The translations under genes were made by a program, and so were the position numbers. Positions 8,212 through 16,851 of a stretch of DNA of 64,000 bases are shown here, piece by piece (positions within the stretch are counted from its first letter, which is position 1; each line of letters starts with the position of its first letter). Under the pieces are notes generated by a model. That model was not told the DNA's origin. It ran no database searches and saw nothing but the letters and a program-made list of their open reading frames with translations. The stretch is from positions 62,001 to 126,000 of the forward strand of contig CAXFAI010000029.1 in the NCBI GenBank assembly GCA_964001305.1, given 5' to 3'. The DNA is from CAJXMH01 sp964001305. GTDB lineage: Bacteria > Bacteroidota > Bacteroidia > Flavobacteriales_E > Vicingaceae.

Positions 8212-9075
8212 ATGGGGGAGTTTAAACCAAGAGGAAGAAAGCAAAATTCAGAAGACAAGTTTCAACCCAAGAAAAAGTTTACACCAAGAAGAAAAAACAC
8301 GGCAAATAAGTCGAAAAAACCGGCAAGCTATGCCGATGAAGGACTAATTCGTTTGAACCGCTATTTAGCGCACGCAGGCATTTGTTCACGTAGAGAGGCG
8401 GATAAATTGATTGAATCGGGAGCCGTTAGTATTAATGGAAAAGTGGTTACTGAACTTGGTACCAAAGTAAAACCTGGCGACGAAATACATTACGGTGGAG
8501 AAAAAATAAGTGGGGAGAAAAAGCGTTATGTGCTTTTAAACAAACCTAAAGATTACATCACTACAGTTGATGATCCCCAAAAACGAAGAACGGTTATGGA
8601 ATTAGTCATGAAAGCTTGCGATGAGCGAATTTACCCAGTGGGTAGATTAGACCGCGCAACTTCAGGCTTATTACTCTTATCTAACGATGGTGAATTAACC
8701 CAACGATTAACTCATCCAAGTTCCAATGTAAAAAAGGTTTATGTGGTTACTTTAAGTCAAAATGTAACCAAGAAAGACCTGATACAATTGGTAGAAGGTG
8801 TTGAATTAGAAGATGGCAAAAGCTATGCTGACAAGGCTTTATATCATAGAGATGGAGAAGATAAAAGCCAAATTATGTTAGAGTTACATTCAGGTAAGAA
8901 TCGAATAATACGACGCATGATGGAAGCTTTAGGTTATAAAGTAACTCGCTTAGATCGTGTTCAATTTGCCGGCTTAACTAAAAAAGATTTACCTAGAGGC
9001 AGATACCGTCACTTAAGTGAAAAAGAAGTTGGGCTGCTTCATCGAATTGCGGGAATTCAACAAAGACAAGGATAA
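8212..9075 (+). CDS. rluB: Pseudouridine synthase, RsuA/RluB family
   Basis: 287 residues from the ATG at 8212, a start chosen because an earlier TTG lies within the -7 promoter element. A basic, disordered N-terminal extension (about 45 residues, Lys/Arg-rich) precedes an S4 RNA-binding domain (LNRYLAHAGICSRREADKLI, VSINGKVV). The synthase domain has the catalytic-Asp motif GRLDRATSGLLLLSNDG and the KVYVV and SGKNRIIRRMM segments. RluB modifies U2605 of E. coli 23S rRNA; RsuA/RluE/RluF paralogues share the fold, so the exact target is inferred. The gene starts an apparent operon with the AsmA-like gene 11 bp downstream. Confidence 0.85.
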   Translation: MGEFKPRGRKQNSEDKFQPKKKFTPRRKNTANKSKKPASYADEGLIRLNRYLAHAGICSRREADKLIESGAVSINGKVVTELGTKVKPGDEIHYGGEKISGEKKRYVLLNKPKDYITTVDDPQKRRTVMELVMKACDERIYPVGRLDRATSGLLLLSNDGELTQRLTHPSSNVKKVYVVTLSQNVTKKDLIQLVEGVELEDGKSYADKALYHRDGEDKSQIMLELHSGKNRIIRRMMEALGYKVTRLDRVQFAGLTKKDLPRGRYRHLSEKEVGLLHRIAGIQQRQG

Positions 9076-9086
9076 GTTTACTAAAT

Positions 9087-11732
9087 GTGAAGTGGATTCG
9101 TCGATTCTTTTTATTCAGCATTGTCATTGTTCTCTTATTGCTAGCGGCAATTAGTGTGGCACTTTTGAAGTATGAAGACGAAATCAAACAATTTGTAGTT
9201 AGCTCTTTAAATCAAGGCTTACGAACTGAAATCAAAGTAGAAGCAGTTGACTTAAGCTTATGGAACAGTTTTCCAAAGGTTTCAGTCTTATTCAACGAAG
9301 TTGTCATACATGCAGTTGATGCCAAGAGTGATACTTTAATTTCAGCGAAAACTTTAGGCGCTCAATTTGATTTGTATGACCTATACCAAGGCAATTATCG
9401 ATTAAATGGCTTGCAAATCGACAATGGATTTTGCCGACTTGTGGTTGATCAAAGTGGCCGAGAAAATTATATTTTCTGGGAAGCGGACAGCAGTCAAGAT
9501 TCAAACTTTAATTTAGATCTTGAAGCAGTTCAGTTAAACGAAGTAGACTTTAGTTATGTAAATTACAGCAAGGACTTTGAGCTTATTTTTGAAATTGACC
9601 AAGCTAAGCTAAAAGGCAATTTTTCAAAAGCTATTTTTGACTTGAACCTCAATGCTAGTATAGCCAATAGCACAATCAGAAATGGAGAAGTTTATTTTAT
9701 ACAAAATCGAAAAATTGCTTTAAACACCAAGGGAAAAGTTGACAGCCAAAAAGAACTGATAAGCTTTGAACGAAGTAGTTTGAGTATTGATGAAGTAAAT
9801 TTTGAAACAGAAGGGGCAGTTAACTACAGCGATAAGTCTAGTCTTGATTTGATTTTAGAAAGTAGTAACACCAAACTTGAAAATGCCATTTCCTTATTGC
9901 CAAAGCAAATTCGCAAATCGCTTCAAGTCTATGATATAACAGGAAGTGCAAAAATTACTGCTCAAGTTCAAGGTCCAATATCTGCCATTGACCAACCCTC
10001 TTATCAAGCCGATTTTTCTGTTACCAATGGCACTTTTACCCATCAAGAAAGTGGGTTTAGCTTTCAAAAAACCAACTTACAAGGAAATATTAATAATGGA
10101 GCTGAAAACCGACTATCCACAACGAGTTTGACGCTTAATTCTTTAAAAACTGAAACTAAAAATGGGAAAATTTCAGGAAAGGGGATGCTCAAGAACTTTA
10201 GTCAACCAAATTTCACTTTTGAGGGAAATGCTGTATTCAGTTTAGCTGACATTTTGGAAATGACTCATGCTAAAGGCTTTGAAAGTAATAAAGGAGAAGT
10301 TCAAGCTCAACTTAAAATTGATGGAAAACTAGCTGACCTAAGTCATTTTACGCTTAACGATTGGAAAAGGTCAAAAATTGAAGGGAATATAAAACTGATT
10401 GAAGTTCAATTAAAAAGTGAATCATTAAAAGAGAGCTTTTCTCAAGTGAATGGAGAAATTGAAGTAAAAAATAACACTTTACAAATTCAAGACTTGAGTT
10501 TACTTCATGGGGAAAATGATGCTATTTTAAATGGCTCTGTCAACAACCTAGTTGGATATTTAGTTGAAAATCAAGAACTCCTTCTAGATTTAAAACTTTC
10601 AAGCAATTACTTAAACCTTGAGCCATATTTTGAAAATACTTCTGACTCAAAAGAATCTGAAGAAAGAGGGACGGTAAGTCTCTATTTATATCCTTCTGTT
10701 AAAGAACTTAGCTATCAGGAATATCATCTTAAGAATTTTAGCAGCGACTTACTTTGGAAAAATTCAAACTTAGACTTGAGAAACTGTCGGTTTAATTTTC
10801 TTGAAGGGGAAATAGAAACCGACTTTTTTTGGCGTTCAAAAACTAGCGGAACACATATTACTTACGCCAATGCCAATTTAAAAAATATAGACTTGGCGAA
10901 ACTTTTCAAGACGTTCAACAACTTTGGTCAAAAAACAATTGAAAGTCAACATCTAAAAGGATTTGCTAGTTGTATGCTTGACTTTTCTGCCAATTGGGAT
11001 CAAGACTGGAAAGTAGACCCATCTTCAATCCAAATTGAATCAGACCTTATCATTGAAAATGGTGAACTATTAAATTTTAAACCCATTGAAAAGCTAGCTT
11101 CGTATATTGAGTTAGAAGAGCTCCAGCATATCAAGTTCAAAACGCTACAAAATCACATTTTGGTAAAAAACAAAACGATTTACATTCCACGTTTTCAAGT
11201 CAATAATTCTGCTTTAAACTTAACTCTTGAAGGTAGCCACACATTTGACAATCAGATAGATTATCAATTTGAGTTAGTCTTGAATGAGCTTTTAGGAAGA
11301 AAAGTAAAAAAGCCCAAAGAGAATGAATTTGGTTATGTAGAAGATGATGGTTTAGGTAGGACCAAAATATTCCTAAAGATGACAGGAAATGTTGACAATC
11401 CTGAGGTAAGCTATGATAAAGAACAACTCAAAAGCCATGTGAAAGAAAAGGTAAATGAAGAAAAACAAACGATAAAACGCCTGCTCAATGAAGAATTTGG
11501 CTTGTTTAAAAATGATAGTATTTCTAAGCCAAAAAAGAAAGAAACAGAAGAAAAGCCGTTTACCATAGAATGGGATGATTCTGAAAATCAAGACACAAGC
11601 CAAACAAAATCAGAAAAGAAAGAGGAGTCTCAAAGCGAAAAGAAAAAAACAAAAAAAGGGAAATTTGGAAAATTTATTGATAAAATTGCACAGCCTAACG
11701 AGGAAGAGTACGTTGAGCCAAAAGAGAATTAA
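9087..11732 (+). CDS. AsmA-like membrane-anchored protein
   Basis: 881 residues from a GTG start (the only start in frame near the membrane helix). An N-terminal membrane helix (about residues 6-28) is followed by LNQGLRTEIKVEAVDLSLWNSFPKV, the opening typical of AsmA-family proteins. A long beta-rich body of repeated strands follows, then FKTLQNHILVKNKTIYIPRF, a late AsmA motif. The last 90 residues are very rich in Lys and Glu. AsmA-family proteins lie in the inner membrane, extend into the periplasm and are linked with lipid transfer to the outer membrane; the specific cargo here is unknown. The gene starts 11 bp after rluB and is probably cotranscribed. Confidence 0.75.
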   Translation: MKWIRRFFLFSIVIVLLLLAAISVALLKYEDEIKQFVVSSLNQGLRTEIKVEAVDLSLWNSFPKVSVLFNEVVIHAVDAKSDTLISAKTLGAQFDLYDLYQGNYRLNGLQIDNGFCRLVVDQSGRENYIFWEADSSQDSNFNLDLEAVQLNEVDFSYVNYSKDFELIFEIDQAKLKGNFSKAIFDLNLNASIANSTIRNGEVYFIQNRKIALNTKGKVDSQKELISFERSSLSIDEVNFETEGAVNYSDKSSLDLILESSNTKLENAISLLPKQIRKSLQVYDITGSAKITAQVQGPISAIDQPSYQADFSVTNGTFTHQESGFSFQKTNLQGNINNGAENRLSTTSLTLNSLKTETKNGKISGKGMLKNFSQPNFTFEGNAVFSLADILEMTHAKGFESNKGEVQAQLKIDGKLADLSHFTLNDWKRSKIEGNIKLIEVQLKSESLKESFSQVNGEIEVKNNTLQIQDLSLLHGENDAILNGSVNNLVGYLVENQELLLDLKLSSNYLNLEPYFENTSDSKESEERGTVSLYLYPSVKELSYQEYHLKNFSSDLLWKNSNLDLRNCRFNFLEGEIETDFFWRSKTSGTHITYANANLKNIDLAKLFKTFNNFGQKTIESQHLKGFASCMLDFSANWDQDWKVDPSSIQIESDLIIENGELLNFKPIEKLASYIELEELQHIKFKTLQNHILVKNKTIYIPRFQVNNSALNLTLEGSHTFDNQIDYQFELVLNELLGRKVKKPKENEFGYVEDDGLGRTKIFLKMTGNVDNPEVSYDKEQLKSHVKEKVNEEKQTIKRLLNEEFGLFKNDSISKPKKKETEEKPFTIEWDDSENQDTSQTKSEKKEESQSEKKKTKKGKFGKFIDKIAQPNEEEYVEPKEN

Positions 11733-11799
11733 GCCCTTTATAGCAACCATCATAATCGAATAACCGTCTATTAGCTAAAGAACGGAAGAGGAAGGAATT

Positions 11800-13347
11800 T
11801 TGAACATATATTCAAAAAAGCAGCGTTGGAAGTTTGCCTTAGCTATTGTAGCGGCAATCATTGTTTTTGTAAGCCTTTGGTATACTAATGTTTTGGTAGG
11901 TCAAATAGCCGAGGAAGAAAAAACCAAAGTAAAATCTTGGGCAGAAGCCATTAGCAGAAAAGCAGAGCTAGTCAGTTATACCCAAATTCTTTTTGAGAAA
12001 ATTTCGGAAGAAGAGCGGAAAAAAGTTGAAATCTGGGCAGAAGCAAATCGAGGAGTAGTAAACGCTCCAGATGAAGCCTTAGACATTTACACCAAAATAC
12101 TTTTTAGCAATACAACCATCCCCATGATTTTAACCGATGAAAATGGGGTTATAATCACATATAGCAACTTAGACTCAGCAAAATCAAAAGAATCTACTTT
12201 TATTAGAAAGCGGCTAAATGAAATGCAAAACAAGCATGAGCCAGTTAGAATCAACTTTTATGGCGAGCAAGTAAACCTACTTTACTACGATGAATCAACG
12301 ATTTTCTCTGAGTTAAGAGGAGTTTTAGACGAACAAATCGAATCGTTTAATAACGACATTATTACCAATTCAGCCTCAGCACCTGTTGTTTATACCAATA
12401 GCGGACAAAATGAGATTTTAGCATTTGGAAACATTGATTCCAACAAAGCGATGAATGCTGAGTATATGCATGAGCTAATCGCCGAGATGAAAGAAACAAA
12501 TCCCCCCTTAGAAATCAACTTAGGTGATGGTGAAAAGCGATTTATTTTTTATGCAGACTCTCAGCTACTAACAACATTAAAATTTTATCCCTTCGTACAA
12601 CTGGGTGTCATTGCGCTGTTTTTATTAATAGCTTATTATTTGTTTAGTACAGCTAGAAATGCTGAACAAAATCAAGTATGGGTGGGCATGGCAAAAGAAA
12701 CTGCTCATCAACTAGGCACACCACTTTCTTCTTTATTAGCATGGATTGAAGTGCTTAGAAGCAAAAATGTAGACCCAAGTGTTTTAAGTGAGCTCAGTAA
12801 AGACCTGAGCAGATTGGAAACAGTAACTGAACGTTTTTCTAAAATTGGATCTGCACCGAAACTTGAGCAAGAAGATATTAATGAAGTGATAGAAAACACT
12901 TTAAATTATTTAAAAACTCGACTTTCTAAAAAGGTTGACTTTAAGCACACCACTTCAAATGGTAAAAAGGTAATTGCTAGTGTAAACATTCCGCTTTTAG
13001 AATGGGTGCTTGAAAATATTATTAAAAATGGGGTTGATGCTATTGGTGGAGAAGGAAAAATTGATATTCATGTAACCGACCAGTCGCAGTTTGTATACAT
13101 TGATATTAGTGATAACGGAAAGGGAATTCCGAAGAATGCAAGAAAAACTGTTTTCCAACCTGGCTACACAACCAAACAAAGAGGTTGGGGACTTGGACTT
13201 TCACTAACAAAACGAATTATTGAAAATTATCATTCAGGAAAAGTGTTTGTAAAACAGTCAGAAGTTGGACAAGGCACTACCTTTAGAATTGTATTGAATA
13301 AAGTGACTCAAAATGGCCGGAATATACATTCATATTCCTTTTTGTAA
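11800..13347 (+). CDS. Sensor histidine kinase with duplicated periplasmic sensor
   Basis: 515 residues from a TTG start, preceded by one of the few purine-rich ribosome-binding sites of the window (GAGGAAGGAA, 11788-11797). Two membrane helices (about 11-32 and 268-288) bracket the sensor region. The H-box is WVGMAKETAHQLGTPLSSLL, followed by an N-box (LENIIKNGVDAI), G1 (DISDNGKGIP), F/G2 (YTTKQRGWGLGLSL). The sensor contains tandem repeats: EEEKTKVKSWAEA...YTQILF is echoed by EEERKKVEIWAEA...YTKILF, and a second pair of related blocks follows. No response regulator gene is adjacent. The 3' end overlaps hemW by 35 bp. Confidence 0.85.
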   Translation: MNIYSKKQRWKFALAIVAAIIVFVSLWYTNVLVGQIAEEEKTKVKSWAEAISRKAELVSYTQILFEKISEEERKKVEIWAEANRGVVNAPDEALDIYTKILFSNTTIPMILTDENGVIITYSNLDSAKSKESTFIRKRLNEMQNKHEPVRINFYGEQVNLLYYDESTIFSELRGVLDEQIESFNNDIITNSASAPVVYTNSGQNEILAFGNIDSNKAMNAEYMHELIAEMKETNPPLEINLGDGEKRFIFYADSQLLTTLKFYPFVQLGVIALFLLIAYYLFSTARNAEQNQVWVGMAKETAHQLGTPLSSLLAWIEVLRSKNVDPSVLSELSKDLSRLETVTERFSKIGSAPKLEQEDINEVIENTLNYLKTRLSKKVDFKHTTSNGKKVIASVNIPLLEWVLENIIKNGVDAIGGEGKIDIHVTDQSQFVYIDISDNGKGIPKNARKTVFQPGYTTKQRGWGLGLSLTKRIIENYHSGKVFVKQSEVGQGTTFRIVLNKVTQNGRNIHSYSFL

Positions 13348-14434
13348 GCAGGCCTGTAGCTATTGTAATTTCCACTTTTCTACTTCTACTAAAAGAAAGT
13401 CAGAATTGGTTGATGCCATTTTGCTAGAAGCTCAATTGCGTTCAAAATATTTGGAGAAAGAAATCGTAGAAACCATCTACTTTGGAGGAGGAACTCCTTC
13501 GTTGTTAACTGAACAAGAGCTCAACTCTTTATTAAATGGCTTAAGCAAAAACTATAACTTAAGCCAAGAACTTGAAATTACCTTAGAAGCAAACCCAGAT
13601 GACTTAAATCGTAAAAAGCTATCGGAGTTAAAAAAAGCTGGACTTAACCGATTAAGTATTGGCATACAATCTTTTCATGAGGCAGATTTAAAATTATTTA
13701 ACCGTTCTCACAATGCAGAAGAAGCCTTGAGTTGCATCAAAAGTTCACAAGACATTGGATTTGAAAAACTAAATATTGACTTGATTTATGGAGCTCAAAC
13801 CACTAGCGATACTATGTGGGAAGAAAATTTAAAACTGTTCTTCAATTTAAAGATTCCCCACCTTTCTTCTTATTCGTTAACCGTAGAAGAAAAAACAGCT
13901 ATGAATCATTGGATTAAAAGTGAGAGGAAAGCACCTATAGATGAAGAGAAAAACCACAGACAATATCAAATGTTGGTTAAGGCCATAAATGCTAATAACT
14001 ACCAACAGTACGAATTATCCAATTTTTGTGAATCTAATAACTATTCTAAACACAACACTTCATATTGGTTTGGTAAAAAGTATCAAGGTCTTGGACCTTC
14101 CGCACATTCCTACAATGGAAAAAGTCGACAGTGGAATGTATCAAACAACCTTGCATATATTAAGGCAATTAATAAAAATGAAGACTTCTTTGAAATTGAA
14201 ACTTTAAGTGAAACGAATCAATTTCACGAATTTCTAATCACCCGATTACGCACCAAATGGGGTATTGATTTTAAAGATGTAAATGCTAATTTTTCACAAA
14301 AAATAGCCGACCACTTCTACCAACAAATTACTTGCTTAGACCCTGATACCATTGAATTACAAAGCGACAACTTAAGCATTCCACAAAATCAACTTTTTCT
14401 TTCTGATGAGGTGGTTCGTGAACTTATGCTTTAA
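13313..14434 (+). CDS. hemW: Radical SAM protein HemW (haem chaperone, HemN-like)
   Basis: 373 residues. The start MAGIYIHIPFCKQACSYCNF carries the radical-SAM CxxxCxxC (C11, C15, C18). The fourth cysteine found two residues later in true coproporphyrinogen oxidase HemN is replaced (CNF), which separates HemW from HemN. Other family marks: YFGGGTPSLL, LEANPDDL, RLSIGIQSF, GLGPSAHSY. HemW is proposed to insert haem into respiratory proteins, which fits an organism with a cbb3 oxidase. The ATG lies inside the 3' end of the kinase gene (35-bp overlap). Confidence 0.9.
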   Translation: MAGIYIHIPFCKQACSYCNFHFSTSTKRKSELVDAILLEAQLRSKYLEKEIVETIYFGGGTPSLLTEQELNSLLNGLSKNYNLSQELEITLEANPDDLNRKKLSELKKAGLNRLSIGIQSFHEADLKLFNRSHNAEEALSCIKSSQDIGFEKLNIDLIYGAQTTSDTMWEENLKLFFNLKIPHLSSYSLTVEEKTAMNHWIKSERKAPIDEEKNHRQYQMLVKAINANNYQQYELSNFCESNNYSKHNTSYWFGKKYQGLGPSAHSYNGKSRQWNVSNNLAYIKAINKNEDFFEIETLSETNQFHEFLITRLRTKWGIDFKDVNANFSQKIADHFYQQITCLDPDTIELQSDNLSIPQNQLFLSDEVVRELML

Positions 14435-14472
14435 AAGACTGTTAAAGAATTGAACCAAAAATTTACCAAACC

Positions 14473-15084
14473 ATGAAACGAATAGCGATTATTACGTCAA
14501 GTTTATTTCTATTTTTAAGTTTAAGTTCCTTACAGGCCCAAGAAAACAAAGCCGGAATTAAAGGGGGTGCAAATTACAGTAATTTAACTGGTGATGATGT
14601 AAGCGGAACAACATCAAGACTAAAATACCATATTGGTGGTTTTGCAACCATAGCGGTTACCGAATTTTTTGCGCTACAGCCAGAGTTACTCTATTCCACA
14701 AAAGGAGCTGATACTGATGGTGGCGAACTTTATTTAAGCACTTTAGACGTTCCCTTTTTAGCCAAAATTTACTTATCTGATAATTTCAATATACATGCAG
14801 GTCCACAATTGGGTGTAATGCTTAACGCTGAACAAGAAATTAATGATGAAAGAGAAGATGTAAAGAAGCAATTTAGAGACCTTTACCTAGAAGGTGTTTT
14901 AGGACTTGAATTCGTTACAGAAGCGGGCCTCAACTTTGGGGCAAGGTATAATTACAGTTTAAGTACCATTGGAGATGATTATGAATCGAGCGTAACGGTT
15001 GGAAATGTAACAGCAACCTCTACAGTAGAAGCACCAGATGTTAGAAATAGTGTTTTACAACTATTTGTAGGATTTAGTTTCTAA
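14473..15084 (+). CDS. Porin-family outer-membrane beta-barrel protein
   Basis: 203 residues. A signal peptide (cut after SSLQA, about residue 22) precedes an eight-strand barrel pattern of the OMP_b-brl_2/PorT type: AGIKGGANYSNL, HIGGFATIAVTEFFALQPELLYSTKGA, LDVPFLAKIYL, NIHAGPQLGVML, LEGVLGLEFV, LNFGARYNYSL, and a terminal strand ending VGFSF. Such proteins are abundant in Bacteroidota and mostly of unknown function. The gene follows hemW by 38 bp and ends at a strong terminator. Confidence 0.75.
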   Translation: MKRIAIITSSLFLFLSLSSLQAQENKAGIKGGANYSNLTGDDVSGTTSRLKYHIGGFATIAVTEFFALQPELLYSTKGADTDGGELYLSTLDVPFLAKIYLSDNFNIHAGPQLGVMLNAEQEINDEREDVKKQFRDLYLEGVLGLEFVTEAGLNFGARYNYSLSTIGDDYESSVTVGNVTATSTVEAPDVRNSVLQLFVGFSF

Positions 15085-15103
15085 ACTAAGAATCTAGAAA
15101 AAG

Positions 15104-15134
15104 AAAAGCCAAGTTGAATACTTGGCTTTTTTTT
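15104..15134 (+). terminator. Intrinsic terminator between convergent genes
   Basis: A perfect 10-bp stem (AAAAGCCAAG at 15104-15113, CTTGGCTTTT at 15121-15130), a 7-nt loop and eight T. An A-rich flank on the left gives a U-run on the minus strand too, so it probably also ends the ACMSD transcript. Confidence 0.9.
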
Positions 15135-15156
15135 GTTTCATGTAAAGGTTCAATTG

Positions 15157-16197
15157 TTAATTAGATTGTCTAATCTCCTTACCTAACCAAGCTTCTACAT
15201 TTTTATGCCAAATATCTTTTCCTTCTTTTTCAGTTAAAATCCCATTTTCAACAGCAAAACTGACCACACGACCAGGGTAAGAAGTACCAACACCTTCCAT
15301 TTCTCCCAAAGGGTAAGGATCATCTAGACCCATGAGTATTTGACCAGCACCTACTCGCTTTTTTAGTAATTCTAAAGTAAAAGAATCATGCACTAAAGTG
15401 TCGTAAAAAATATTTTTATGTCCTAAGGTTTTTCTTGGATCTTCAAGGCCTTTAAAAATATCAGGACGGCCATCAAAACCTTGAATTCTTCTACCATAAT
15501 TGGCTACTCCAAGCATTCCACCGTGGGCAAAACTTGTTCTAATATTTGGATACTTATTAGGCAAATCTCTCAACGTATATATGTGCAAGGTGTCTGCACA
15601 TTGTGCCATCATCCAAACCAAATGAAACCGCCAATATTGATTTTTTAGGGCAACCATCTTTTCCCCATCATACGGGTGAATTTGAATGGCTAAATTGTAT
15701 TTATCGGCTAATTCATATATCGGGTCAACCTCTTTTTCTGCCACAGAGTGCCATTCTCCTTCTTTGTTTAAGTAGTGAGTTGGCAAGCAAAGTATCTTAA
15801 GATTCAATTCATTTACACAGCGTTCAATTTCTTGAAGAGCCTGACCCATGTATAAGGGTTGAACCACAAAGCCACAAGTAAATTTATGAGGGTAGTCCGC
15901 TTGCACAGAAGCATTGTAATCGTTTTGAAATCGAATACCATCAGCACAATCTTGTTTTTCCCAACCGTTGCAATACAATTGAGAAAGGCAAAGCATTACA
16001 CCGTGGTCTATCTTGTATCGCTCCATCCACTCTAGCTTCTCTTTTATAAAAAAGCTAGGGTCAGTAATGGGTCTTGACCAATCTCCTTGCCTCATAAACT
16101 TCTTGTCCTCATCAATCCAAAAGAGCTTTTTGTCTTTCATAAATTGAGGAATTTGAGAAGGCTCAGGCAAGATATGTCCGTGTCCGTTAATTCTCAT
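15157..16197 (-). CDS. nbaD: 2-Amino-3-carboxymuconate-6-semialdehyde decarboxylase (ACMSD)
   Basis: 346 residues from the ATG at 16197, chosen because MRINGHGHILPEP is the normal family start and the longer frame (from 16251) would overlap the upstream gene. The protein is an amidohydrolase-superfamily decarboxylase with zinc ligands H6 and H8 (HGH), H174 (IQIHPYDG) and D292 (GLDDPYP), plus H225 (SFAHGG). It removes CO2 from 2-amino-3-carboxymuconate-6-semialdehyde, steering tryptophan catabolism away from quinolinate. The gene is 14 bp downstream of the dioxygenase that makes its unstable substrate, which strengthens both calls. Confidence 0.92.
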   Translation of the reverse strand: MRINGHGHILPEPSQIPQFMKDKKLFWIDEDKKFMRQGDWSRPITDPSFFIKEKLEWMERYKIDHGVMLCLSQLYCNGWEKQDCADGIRFQNDYNASVQADYPHKFTCGFVVQPLYMGQALQEIERCVNELNLKILCLPTHYLNKEGEWHSVAEKEVDPIYELADKYNLAIQIHPYDGEKMVALKNQYWRFHLVWMMAQCADTLHIYTLRDLPNKYPNIRTSFAHGGMLGVANYGRRIQGFDGRPDIFKGLEDPRKTLGHKNIFYDTLVHDSFTLELLKKRVGAGQILMGLDDPYPLGEMEGVGTSYPGRVVSFAVENGILTEKEGKDIWHKNVEAWLGKEIRQSN

Positions 16198-16211
16198 ACC
16201 AGCGGGCTTTA

Positions 16212-16736
16212 CTATACAAACCTTTCGTCGGCTTCCATTACAGTGCCGCAATTATCACACGTTCTAAGCTCTTCTGAACCGTAAAACTTTTTAAACACAG
16301 GTAAAAAGTCTTTTTCAATACTGCTTAATGGAAAATATTGCTCATAAAGTTTGTGGTTACAGTTGTCGCAAAACCAAAGCAGCCCATCTTTCTCCCCTTG
16401 GCTTCTTTTTAACTCTATAACCAAGCCTACTGAATTCTCAGAACGAATAGGAGAATGAGGCACTTTACCAGGAAGTAGAAAAATTTCTCCTTCTTGAATA
16501 GGAACTTCAACCGCTTTTCCATCTTCTTGAATTTTAACTACGATGTTTCCTTCTAATTGGTAAAAAAATTCTTCACCCTCATTGTAATGATAATCCTTCC
16601 TGGCATTGGGTCCTCCAACTACCATAATAATAAAATCATCTGATTCGTATACCTGCTTATTTCCTACAGGAGGCTTTAGTAAATGACGATGTTCATCTAT
16701 CCATTTCTGAAAATTAAAAGGTCTTTGAATGGCCAT
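16212..16736 (-). CDS. nbaC: 3-Hydroxyanthranilate 3,4-dioxygenase
   Basis: 174 residues, the length of bacterial enzymes. Cupin fold with iron ligands H50 and E56 (DYHYNEGEEFFYQLEG) and H94 (GKVPHSP), and substrate arginines R46 and R98. A C-terminal rubredoxin-like metal site has C123xxC126 and C160xxC163, a feature of the bacterial and yeast enzymes. It opens 3-hydroxyanthranilate to the semialdehyde that ACMSD consumes. First gene of a two-gene operon. Tryptophan dioxygenase, kynureninase and the hydroxylase are not in the window and must lie elsewhere or be absent. Confidence 0.93.
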   Translation of the reverse strand: MAIQRPFNFQKWIDEHRHLLKPPVGNKQVYESDDFIIMVVGGPNARKDYHYNEGEEFFYQLEGNIVVKIQEDGKAVEVPIQEGEIFLLPGKVPHSPIRSENSVGLVIELKRSQGEKDGLLWFCDNCNHKLYEQYFPLSSIEKDFLPVFKKFYGSEELRTCDNCGTVMEADERFV

Positions 16737-16802
16737 AATCTCTCTTTTATTTGGAGTCCTAAGTTAGTAAGATCTGAACAGAAGAGGAAATGCTTTTTTT
16801 CT

Positions 16803-16832
16803 TTTGCCTTCGCCTTTGAATGGCTAATTTCG
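16803..16832 (+). promoter_or_regulatory. Putative promoter of the SDR gene
   Basis: TTTG (16803-16806), 18-bp spacer, TAATTTCG (16825-16832), one mismatch to TAnnTTTG. It ends 19 nt before the ATG at 16852. Confidence 0.45.
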
Positions 16833-16851
16833 ATTTCTAAATAATTGATTT

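Noticed and set aside
16198..16251. A longer N-terminus for ACMSD starting at 16251.
   Set aside because: It overlaps the end of the dioxygenase gene and adds residues absent from the family, whose proteins start close to the metal-binding HxH motif.
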